Origin: Kitagawia praeruptora | Lineage: Eukaryota > Streptophyta > Magnoliopsida > Apiales > Apiaceae | Direction of reading: 5' to 3' | Length of the DNA stretch: 64,000 nt | Assembly (NCBI GenBank): GCA_037693485.1 | Contig: CM075344.1 | Span: 90,741,001 to 90,805,000 of the forward strand | Shown here: positions 47,091 to 55,203 of the stretch, one piece after another | Numbering within the stretch: position 1 is the stretch's first letter | Layout: every line of letters begins with the position of its first letter | Program-made: the position numbers and the translations under genes | Notes under the pieces: model-generated | Told to the model about the DNA's origin: nothing | Seen by the model: only the letters and a program-made list of their open reading frames with translations | Database searches by the model: none

Positions 47091-47125
47091 TGTTTCGAGT
47101 CCAAAATAAGGTTTTGTTGAGTTCT
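47091..47125. other. Inverted satellite scrap at the NA-5 5' junction
   Basis: Read on the minus strand, this stretch is satellite (AACTCAACAAAACCTTATTT then TGGACTCG), inverted relative to every other satellite block here. It lies between the NA-5 start and the NA-4 coding sequence, as filler DNA at the 5' junction would. Confidence 0.7.
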
Positions 47126-47483
47126 GGAAATTGACTTAATTGATACTGACAATGCCATTGTTCATCAAGGTTCCACTTTTATGGTTTGGATCTCGATGTT
47201 CTCTGCTGGGCAACAGCTGTTTGATGAGTCACCTAATAGAGATGGCACTTGGTTTGCGGTGGCTGCTAACCAAGCCTTTAGATGTTTCAACTTTAGAATG
47301 CGGTCAATTGACGATGTTCTTGTCATTGAGAGAACAACTGGAATGATTACAATGTCTGTTCAAAGAAATAGAGAGAATGCTCAAAGCATGGAAGATGGGA
47401 TAAGGGTTGTGCATTCTATTCAGGTGAAAATTGCCATAACTAACAGTTTGTTGATGGATGATGATTTTCATGAGGCTGTTGTT
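47126..47483 (+). CDS. NA-4 cargo, middle part, PPR-like
   Basis: The frame is open from about 47124 to the LINE-5 insertion. It contains GQQLFDESPNRDGTWFAVAA, a good PPR S motif, and ends DDDFHEAVV. Removing LINE-5 with one copy of TGAGGCTGTTGTT joins this to DCSVYAV at 53286 in the same frame. Confidence 0.6.
47471..47483. repeat. Target-site duplication of LINE-5, left copy
   Basis: TGAGGCTGTTGTT, repeated exactly at 53273-53285. Confidence 0.93.
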
Positions 47484-47649
47484 TTTTTTTTTTGCTAATT
47501 AAAAATTTTATACCAAAAGGAAACAACTAGTACATAACTAGGGGCATACCCCGCGAGACAACATCCAAGCTACAACTACAATACAACATGATACAAAGAA
47601 TAAGAAGGTAAACCCTACTCAACATCTCGGATGTACCTAACCTATTCTT

Positions 47650-50600
47650 TTACATGATAAATAAGATGATGGTTGGGTCTTTACGAACCCAAACCTTAAA
47701 CAAGCTACATGAGAACAGTTTCTCGCGCACCATACGCCTTATCTCACTGCTGACCACTGAGGTTGGGTGGCCAGGTCCAGGGTTGTGCATGCGGTAGTTA
47801 CGCTCCTTCCAGACATGGTAGATAGCTGTGCTAAAAAACAGTTGAGCAATTAATTCCTCCTTTGCCCCCAGCTGTGTATTAACACAATTGCCTAACTGAC
47901 AGTTGGACCAGTTCCGCGTGAAACGCCATGGCATAGACCTGCTAATAAGATCAAAGAATGGGCAAGCAGTGAAAATGTGGCTAACCGATTCATCATCCAC
48001 CCCACACAAGACACATTTTGGGTCAACCTGCATTCCGAACATAAGCATTCTATCCTTCGTGAGAAGCCTGTTCTTTATGGCTAACCATGTGATGAATGAG
48101 CATTTCGGGATATTGAATTTCCCCCAGACCATGTTCAACCACTGGACATGAGTTCCAGTTTCCCGCATGGAGGACCAAATAGTAGTTAATTTGACATTCT
48201 TTGCTAACATTCCATCCCACGTAATAGAATCAGACTTATGAATTTGAATTTGTTGCACCACCCGTCTAATTTCAATCACATCATTATGGTTCGAAGATGG
48301 CAGGTCCCAAATCCCATTTCGGAGGTAGACATTGATACTGACTGCACTCGTGGACTCAGCTGTAGATATAATGGATGGGGAGATATCCAGAAGAGGCTTC
48401 TTATGGACCCAGGGATCATGCCAGAAGAGAAAATCAGAGTTTTCTCCTATGTTATAGTGTAAATGCTGAAGAGATCGCGGCCTCGCCTTGAATAATTTCC
48501 TTACAATCCAACATGAGCGATGTGGCATTGAGGAAGTCCAGAATTCCTTCTTTGCCAGCAAGGCTTTATGGAACCATGCTATCCAAATAGAGTTAGAGGT
48601 GGACTGTAAGATACGCCACAGCTGATAAAGAATGGCAGCTTCATTCCATTCAAAAAGATTGCGAATGCCAAGACCGCCTTCCGCTTTCGGTTTACAGCAC
48701 TCCTCCCATCCTACTTTATACTGACATTTCCCATCCGGCTTGTAAAAACCTCCCCAAAGAAACTTGAATAATAGAGCATTAATCTTTTTAAGAATTCCTT
48801 TCGGAAGGAAAAGAAACATACTCCAATATCCCACAATACTGACCAGTATATCTTTGATCAGTTGGAGACGACCTGCAAAATTAAGAAATCTAGTTGTCCA
48901 CAGCTCCACTTTGCTGCACAATCTACTGATCAGAGTCTGGCAGTCATTCTTATTGAGCTTGCCCGTAATGAGAGGAAGCCCCAGGTAGGTGATAGGCATA
49001 TGACCTCTTTGGAACCCTGAGTGAGTAAGAATAGCATCAACCACATCCTGTCTAACATTGGCAAAGAAGCAAGTAGTCTTGGAAATGTTTGGCTTTAGGT
49101 TCGAACAGCTTGAGAAGAGCTTGATCCCATCTAGCAGAGCTGAGATTGACCTAAGATCACCATGACTAAACAGGAACACATCATCAGCAAAAATAATGTG
49201 ATTCAGTTTTACTTCCTTTGTTCTCCAATGGAATTTGAAATTAGGATCTCTAGTCATCTTATCCAGACAGGCTGAGAGAGCCTCTATGGCAATCACGAAC
49301 AGATAAGGGGATAGGGGATCCCCCTGCCTCAGGCCAGACTCCCCTTTGAAAAAACCTTCCAAACTGCCATTCAACTTTACAGAAAACATTGTGGAAGTGA
49401 TACATTTCTCCAGCCACTTGATGTACTGATTGGGAAACCGCATTTGTTCCATGATTTTAAACAGGAATTTCCAGTTTAGGGAGTCAAAAGCCTTATGTAT
49501 GTCCAGCTTTATAGCACATCGGGGCTGACCTGAGTTGCCATTATAATCCTTGCATAAAGCTTGAGCAAGGAAAATATTGTCACCAATGGATCTCCTAGCT
49601 ACAAAAGCAGACTGTACTCGAGAAATGATGGAGGGAAGGACAGCTTTGAGCCTCTTGGCCAACATAGAAGAAATGCATTTATACAGTACATTACAACAAG
49701 AGATGGGCCTAAAGTGTTGCATTTCAGAGGGGTTAGCCTGTTTAGGAACTAAACATATGGAAGCATCATTTATTACTCTAGGCAAGTGCAGGGTATTAAA
49801 GAAATACATGATACCTTTAGTCACATCGTTTCCTATCAAATGCCAAACAGACAAGTAAAATTCAACTGTGAATCCATCTGGCCCAGGGCTCTTGTTCTTA
49901 GCCATTCTTTTTAATGTGCTCAGCACTTCACTTTCAGAAAAAGGGGCAGCCATAAGATTAACCTGGGAATCAGAGAGAGAGGGAAGAGGGATGTCATTAG
50001 GAAAATCTGCTACCTCAGATGTTTTTCCCAAAATATTTTTATAGAAATCCATGGCCACTTTAGCCATATCAGCATGCGAGGAGTGTGAAACCCCCTCCGA
50101 GTCCCGAAGAGAAGTAATCTTGTTAGTGTTCCAGTTCCCTCTGCACGAGTTATAGAAAAACTTACTGTTGCCATCTCCAAGTTTTAACCACTGAATTCTG
50201 GATTTCTGCTTTAAAAACTGTTCCTCTAGCCTTAAAGCTGCTGTATAATTCTCAATAAAATCCTTTTCTTCTTCAAAGTATGCAGCAGTGGGGTTAGCAG
50301 GCATTGTATCCTGGAACTGAGATAGAGCATCCCGAGACAGGATCACTAGTTGGTGAATGTCCCCCATCTTTCTGTTTAGGTCCTTTAGAGCCACCTTTAC
50401 ATTCTTGAGCTTCGAGGTTAAAATAAACCAAGGATTTCCCTCTACCTCTAAAGTCCATGCTTTCTCCACTGAGTCCAAAAAGTCTGGATTATCAATGAGG
50501 TGATTAAAAAACTGAAAAGGCTTCGCTCCAGAGGAGAAACTAGTACCAAGTGAAGTAATAGCAGGGCAATGATCAGATAAACCCCGAGAGATGAACTCCA

Positions 50601-51246
50601 CCGTGGAGCAAGGGAACATTGAATGCCAGTCAGGATTTACTAACACTCGATCCAACTTTCTGAACTTTGGCTGAGAAATATTGCTATCCCACCATGTGAA
50701 GAAGTGGCCTGAATACCGAAGATCAGTGAGCCCATTGGCCAGCAAAAGCTGTTTAAACTCCTCCATTCCAGTAGTCCAGTCTAAAACTCCTCCTTGTTTT
50801 TCATCAACGCTAATGCAAGAGTTGAAGTCACCACATAAAGCCCAGGCTGAAGCATTCAAACCATGCGCTATTCCTGCCAAATCAGACCATAGAGGTCTAC
50901 GGTCAATCGTATCATTAAAACCATACACAAAAGAGATAACAAAGCTTGTGTTGCTCTCAATAAGGGTGGCAGAGCATGTGATATGCTGAGAAGAAGAAGC
51001 AATAACCAAAATTTTCCATATAGAGGGGTTCCACCCCAGCCATATAAGGCCTCCCGGATGATGATCATAATTAAAACACCACTGAAACCGTGGATTTATG
51101 GTCCGAGAGATAATCCTAGCAACGTCAGTTTGGACATGAGTTTCCAATGGACCTACCAGGGACAATTTGTTTTTAAAGATAAAGTCCCTGATAAAACCAA
51201 CTTTATTATTGAGGCCTCTAACGTTGTAGGAACAAAAAATAGTCAT
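47650..51246 (-). CDS. LINE-5 ORF2: endonuclease, reverse transcriptase, zf-RVT
   Basis: 1198 codons, uninterrupted. The ATG at 51246 lies seven bases after the ORF1 stop. Residues 1-230 form an exonuclease-endonuclease-phosphatase domain (SYNVRGLNNK, PLETHV, GDFNSCIS, SDHCPA). RT follows from about 420: SPGPDGFTVEF, FRPISCCNVLYK, AFDSLNW, GLRQGDPLSPYLF and the catalytic FADD at about 686-689. The zf-RVT lies at about 1060-1110 with CVLC, H and C. It nicks DNA and copies RNA from the nick. All catalytic residues I can check are present, although the endonuclease motif has LETHV where LETK is more usual. This is the best candidate enzyme for moving the other elements. Confidence 0.95.
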   Translation of the reverse strand: MTIFCSYNVRGLNNKVGFIRDFIFKNKLSLVGPLETHVQTDVARIISRTINPRFQWCFNYDHHPGGLIWLGWNPSIWKILVIASSSQHITCSATLIESNTSFVISFVYGFNDTIDRRPLWSDLAGIAHGLNASAWALCGDFNSCISVDEKQGGVLDWTTGMEEFKQLLLANGLTDLRYSGHFFTWWDSNISQPKFRKLDRVLVNPDWHSMFPCSTVEFISRGLSDHCPAITSLGTSFSSGAKPFQFFNHLIDNPDFLDSVEKAWTLEVEGNPWFILTSKLKNVKVALKDLNRKMGDIHQLVILSRDALSQFQDTMPANPTAAYFEEEKDFIENYTAALRLEEQFLKQKSRIQWLKLGDGNSKFFYNSCRGNWNTNKITSLRDSEGVSHSSHADMAKVAMDFYKNILGKTSEVADFPNDIPLPSLSDSQVNLMAAPFSESEVLSTLKRMAKNKSPGPDGFTVEFYLSVWHLIGNDVTKGIMYFFNTLHLPRVINDASICLVPKQANPSEMQHFRPISCCNVLYKCISSMLAKRLKAVLPSIISRVQSAFVARRSIGDNIFLAQALCKDYNGNSGQPRCAIKLDIHKAFDSLNWKFLFKIMEQMRFPNQYIKWLEKCITSTMFSVKLNGSLEGFFKGESGLRQGDPLSPYLFVIAIEALSACLDKMTRDPNFKFHWRTKEVKLNHIIFADDVFLFSHGDLRSISALLDGIKLFSSCSNLKPNISKTTCFFANVRQDVVDAILTHSGFQRGHMPITYLGLPLITGKLNKNDCQTLISRLCSKVELWTTRFLNFAGRLQLIKDILVSIVGYWSMFLFLPKGILKKINALLFKFLWGGFYKPDGKCQYKVGWEECCKPKAEGGLGIRNLFEWNEAAILYQLWRILQSTSNSIWIAWFHKALLAKKEFWTSSMPHRSCWIVRKLFKARPRSLQHLHYNIGENSDFLFWHDPWVHKKPLLDISPSIISTAESTSAVSINVYLRNGIWDLPSSNHNDVIEIRRVVQQIQIHKSDSITWDGMLAKNVKLTTIWSSMRETGTHVQWLNMVWGKFNIPKCSFITWLAIKNRLLTKDRMLMFGMQVDPKCVLCGVDDESVSHIFTACPFFDLISRSMPWRFTRNWSNCQLGNCVNTQLGAKEELIAQLFFSTAIYHVWKERNYRMHNPGPGHPTSVVSSEIRRMVREKLFSCSLFKVWVRKDPTIILFIM

Positions 51247-51253
51247 ATAAGAA

Positions 51254-53047
51254 TTATGACCTAGAGGAAGGGGTACGACCCCCCCTACCTCCTCTTTTTA
51301 CTTTCTTGTATGGCTTAGGAGTTCTAGAGCCATGCTTCATTGCCACCTCATCAACCACAATATTCTGAAACTGCTGAAGAGTGGTGACATCCGGAGATAT
51401 ACTTGGCGATGTCACTGGCTTTCGCTTTGAGCGAACCTCCGTCCACCCCTTATCTACTTCCTCTTCTGTAACATCTACCTGGTGGTTAAGGGTTTGCTCA
51501 TCCCCATCTGCTCCCCTCATGTGACTGTCCTCCTCCTCTAAAGCCCCTTCCTTTTGCTCGACCACCACTTTTTGTTGTTGAACTTCATTGACCTTACCAA
51601 TTTGGTCCACTTTATCCTTTCCTTTGCCATTTTGGCCAGTTGAATCCCCTTTTGTATGGATTGAGCCCCCTGCCGCCCATTCCCTAGAAGCCACCGGGCA
51701 AACGCTAATGGTGTGGCCAAGTGATTTACAGTGGTTGCACACCATTGGCTTATTAATGTATGTGACTTTAACCTCTACTATAGAACCATCCAGGTCCACC
51801 ACTTTGAGGGTTGGTGGTAATGGATCCCCTACTTCATACTACACACACATTTTAGCAAATGGCAGGATTTCTAGCTCAGATGTAAGGGCATCTGCCCCTA
51901 GTGGCTTGCCAATGGCACTAGCAACACGGCCCAGACCCTCCTGCGTCCAGTAACAATCTGGTAGATTGGCCAGCTTAACCCATAACGGCATTGAGGTAAC
52001 AGGTTCTGAGCGCATAGTAAAACCCCAATCAGTTAGGACCAAAGGCCTTTTATCAAAGTACCACGTACCTTTGCTAAGAACCGCATTTTTCTCATTGGAA
52101 GAGTTGAACCTAAAAACATATGTAGACTCATTACGCTGAGAGACCATGGTGAGGCCTCTCCTCCAAGCTGAAAAAGCCACCTCCTTAACTCTCTTAAACG
52201 TTAAAGTTCCTTTGGTAAATTGACCCACAATGCAACATTTGAATTTTTCCGCACCTTTCTTGAGGACCTCCTCTGGGGGGGATACAACATCTGATCCTTC
52301 AGTTGGAGGCACGTAATCAAATTTCACTTCCTTGAAAGGTCCCGGGGCCGCTCTTAAAACTGAAGACCAGGATTTAGCTCCTTTTGACCCCATTTCAGTC
52401 TTCTCATTCTTCTCCCCATTTTTGTTGTTCTCATTGCTTACTTTGTCTGCAACAGGTTCCTGTTTACTCTTCGAGCTTTCACCCCTTTCCAAACCCCCAG
52501 ATGGAGCATTCTTTAGAATTCCTTTAACCACTCCCACCCCCTTCTCATTGGCAGCCATGCTCTTAGGTATTTCCTTGCTAGAAAAAATGGGAAGACCCAT
52601 CTCATCCCTACCATCAATGAAATGCACTGGGCTAACTAACCCTGCATTAAATCTCTCCTTATCCTTCAAGATTTCTTTTTCAACTTCAGTCACCGAAAAA
52701 CCCTTCTTGGTAAGAAAGCTATGAATATCCATCATTTGGTTGCGGAGCTTTATAAGATCCTCTCTTTCATACTTGTTGTTCGCAGCCACACCCTTTGCTA
52801 CCATGTGCATCGTTTCTCTCTCTATCGCATCTCTAGCGGTCTCATAAGAAGCTTCATCCTCATCCGAGGGTGTCTCACATACCTTCTCAGCTGAGGCACC
52901 TCCCTCTAAGGTAGTAGGCACTACTAGAGCTGGAAAGTCCTCCACTTCTCTTCGTGCGAGCATTTCCTGAAACTTATCATCCTCCATATCCTGCATATAG
53001 CCAGGCAAGCCAGATTCAGAGTCACAATGCGAATCTTGACTCACCAT
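51254..53047 (-). pseudogene. LINE-5 ORF1: DUF4283 and CCHC RNA-binding protein, one amber stop
   Basis: One frame of 597 codons from the ATG at 53047 to the stop at 51254-51256, interrupted only by TAG at 51839-51841 (codon 403). The N-terminal 240 residues are charged and low complexity. Residues about 270-400 form a DUF4283 domain (KCCIVGQF, AWRRG, YFDKRPLVLTDW, MPLWVKLANLPDCYW). After the stop comes a zinc knuckle CNHCKSLGHTISVCP, then an acidic and a basic tail ending GGRGGRTPSSR. ORF1 proteins coat the LINE RNA in the particle. Loss of the C-terminal half removes the zinc knuckle unless the stop is read through. Confidence 0.92.
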
Positions 53048-53255
53048 GGGAGAACTGACCGGAAAAGAAATAAATAAGTATAAGAAATATAGTGTTTAGG
53101 TTTGGGGAACAAGGGAAGGTGGAAGTAAATGAAGGGAATATGGAATTTATGATGAGGAAAGTGCGTAATAGATTAGATCTGGAGATATTAAAAATGGCGG
53201 CTGGCTAGGGTTAAGGGTTAGAAAGAAGGAGGAGCTTCTCTCTCTAGGACTCTCA
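53048..53255 (-). promoter_or_regulatory. LINE-5 5' leader / internal promoter region
   Basis: About 208 bases: ATGAGAGTCC, a CT-rich tract, AACCCTAGCCAGCCGCC, CCAGATCTAAT, a pyrimidine-rich stretch and ATATTTCTTATAC before the start codon. The same ordered boxes precede the first ATG of the non-autonomous elements with a 5' end in the window. An internal promoter role is inferred from LINE biology. Confidence 0.7.
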
Positions 53256-53272
53256 TTATTCATGTATCTTAG

Positions 53273-53834
53273 TGAGGCTGTTGTTGACTGTAGTGTTTAC
53301 GCTGTCCCAAGTCACAAAGTATGGTTTGATTTTCTAGCTGCTGGGATACTGTATGGAGGTGTCACTCGTGTTGAGCTTACCGTTCACGATGGCTATGTTC
53401 CCTTGATGAGCTCTGGTTTAAGAGTTAATGATGATCTTAAGGATTATCAGCATGATTTGATGGATTGTTCTTCATCTTTACGCTCTTACCAGGGACATAA
53501 ATTGTTGGATAAGGAGGCTGCAAGAACTGGTGCTTGGAGCCCATGTCAGGGGACTCTTAGTGAGGTGGCATTTGAGATGGAAAGATTGGCTGTAGACCTG
53601 TCGAGGATCGGCAGTGTTCGTAGCAGTGATAAAGGGCTGCCACTACAGGGATCCTGGTGGCTCTTAATCTGGAAAAGAACGAGTTGGTTTGACCTGATGC
53701 CTTGGGTGATTTGTGGTCTAGCCTTAGTGACTATGAATGGTTTTGCTTTGCTTGGCTTGATGCTGAGATTACTGCAACTCTGCAGTGCTACCTTGGACGA
53801 TACACTTTTATGGCATAGTTGTTATTTTGTGTGA
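53273..53834 (+). CDS. NA-4 cargo, C-terminal part
   Basis: It starts with the right copy of the LINE-5 target duplication and continues the NA-4 frame (EAVVDCSVYAVPSHK) to a TGA at 53832-53834. It has about 185 residues, rich in Leu and Trp near the end (GSWWLLIWKRTSWFDL). I do not recognise a domain here. It is followed by a CTAG-GTTAT-CTAG stem-loop (53839-53851) and the paired 3' hairpins. Confidence 0.6.
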
Positions 53835-53871
53835 TCAACTAGGTTATCTAGCTTTATCTTGTTTATGTTGA

Positions 53872-53939
53872 CAATAAGGTGACTTACTGTTATTATGACT
53901 TTTGTTATGTTTGCATGCTGATTTCACGGGGTATGCCCC
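53872..53939 (+). promoter_or_regulatory. Paired 3' UTR hairpins of NA-4
   Basis: CAATAAGGTGACTTACTG (one mismatch in the stem) and, 39 bases on, GGGGTATGCCCC. The arrangement is the same as in NA-1. Confidence 0.6.
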
Positions 53940-54004
53940 TTGAATTGTATTAGCTGTTCCTTTTTTGGTATAAAATTTAATTAGCAAAAATAAAATAAAA
54001 TAAA

Positions 54005-54222
54005 AAAACCTCATTTTGGACTCGTTGGAACAAGATTACTAATTTAACTTCATTTTGACTTGTTTGAACATAAAATCACTTGTAACCGTGTTCTTGACTC
54101 GTTTGACCCTTAAACTCAATAAAATCCCATTTTGGACTCGTTGGAACAAGAAAATTAATTTTTCTTCATTTTTGACTCGTTTGAACATGAAATCATTTGT
54201 AACTTTTTTCTTGAATAACCAC
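54005..54222. repeat. 119-bp satellite, block 7 (last)
   Basis: Almost two monomers beginning AAAACCTCATTTTGG, in phase with block 6 at 21026, ending in diverged sequence near TTCTTGAATAACC. No further satellite is seen to the right, so the array ends here. Confidence 0.92.
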
Positions 54223-54231
54223 CATAAAAAA

Positions 54232-55018
54232 ATGAGAGTCGTTCTCTGCCTTCTCTCTAACCTCTCTCTCTAAAACCCTTCTTAGCCGCCTTTAATTCTA
54301 ACACAAATTCCCATTAGATCTATACAATCGACCTTCATAATTCCATGTTCCATCTCAAATCTCCCACCTATACACCATATTTCTTATTTTATATATATTA
54401 TCTCTAAAAGTTTTGAAAATGAGTCCGAAGAGGGTCTCTTTCTCGCCGGAGGTTAGGCTTTTTTACTCTAGTCTTCTTGAGTGTCTGCACGGTGCCCCTT
54501 CTACTGAGTTAGTTAAGGGGGAGCAGGTTTCGAAGAGGGTCACTTTTCACCGGAGGTCAGGGTTTATTACCCTCGTCTTTCTACTGGGTTAGTTAATGGA
54601 GAGCAGGATTTGTCGACTCAGTCCGGTGAGAGGTTGCAGCCTACTGGTTGCAAGCAGATGGAGTATGTTTGCGATAGCAACTTTCTGGGCTCAGATGGTT
54701 GTAGGTCTCATCCTTTTGTGGTAAATGGTGAGGTTTCTCTTTGCAAAGAGGAACTTGTGAAGAACGCCCGCCAACTGGTTGACGAAAGTCCTGTGAAGGC
54801 CTCGGGAGTCTAGTGTCCTGTGCCTTATGGTGCCATGGCGACGCAAGATAGCATTGGTGCTCAGTTTGATTTTCATTCTACTCATGTCAAGGATGGGATC
54901 TCCAAGGGAAAGGGTATAGACATGGTTTTAAAACCCTTGATTTAGAAGGGTTTCTTATAATATTTGTTAATGGGTATCAAGTTGAGGAATTAATGGGTAG
55001 CATCCTTCTTGGGTAGGA
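54232..55018 (+). mobile_element. Non-autonomous element NA-8 (KRVSF start), 3' part missing
   Basis: The canonical start ATGAGAGTCG is at 54232 with the leader (CTCTCTCTAAAACCCTT, TAGCCGCC, CATTAGATCTA, ATATTTCTTATTTTATA). It is interrupted at 55018 by NA-9, and its 3' end is not found, because the right side of NA-9 runs into non-element sequence. Confidence 0.8.
54418..54960 (+). pseudogene. NA-8 cargo ORF: duplicated KRVSF segment, then PPR-like motif
   Basis: The ATG at 54418 opens MSPKRVSFSPEVRLFYSSLL. A diverged tandem copy of the same segment follows (VSKRVTF, out of frame after a small deletion) and stops near 54590. Downstream, in a frame at 54610-54813, comes KNARQLVDESPVKASGV, which resembles the S motif AxxLFDESPxR of NA-4. 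The element may therefore combine the KRVSF head with PPR-like cargo. It is broken by frameshift and stops. Confidence 0.5.
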
Positions 55019-55203
55019 TTGAGAGTCGTTCTCTGCCTTCTCTCTAACATCTCTCTAAAAACCCTAAATTTATTCTAGCCGCCATGAAAATTCAGCCTTA
55101 TCTACACCTTAAATCCATCAGATCTATATATCCCCTTCCTAAATCCACCTTCTCCTTTCTTATCTCCCACCGCTATCCTCAAATTTCTTATAATATTTTA
55201 TTT

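Larger units (their letters stand above)
47484..53255 (-). mobile_element. Near-complete L1-clade LINE (LINE-5), likely driver of the family
   Basis: A 5.8-kb element: the leader starts ATGAGAGTCC at 53255, then come ORF1 and ORF2, the hairpin (47541-47552), TTTTTAATTAGC and poly-A. A 13-bp target-site duplication flanks it; about 17 bases at 53256-53272 are junction filler. The leader shares ACCCTAGCCAGCCGCC, CCAGATCTAAT and ATATTTCTTATA with the non-autonomous elements. ORF2 is open. ORF1 has one stop. Confidence 0.95.
21027..54004 (+). mobile_element. Non-autonomous element NA-4, opened by ~31 kb of nested insertions
   Basis: The canonical start ATGAGAGTCG is at 21032, with the leader (AAACCCTA, TAGCCGCC, CTAGATCTA). 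The 3' end has the CAATAAGGTGACTTACTG hairpin (53872-53889), GGGGTATGCCCC (53928-53939), TTTAATTAGC and A-rich tail. AAAACCT flanks both ends in satellite phase. Own sequence survives at 21027-22370, 47126-47483 and 53273-54004. The LINE-5 break is exact; the break at 22370 is ragged, so some element sequence has been lost there. Confidence 0.75.
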
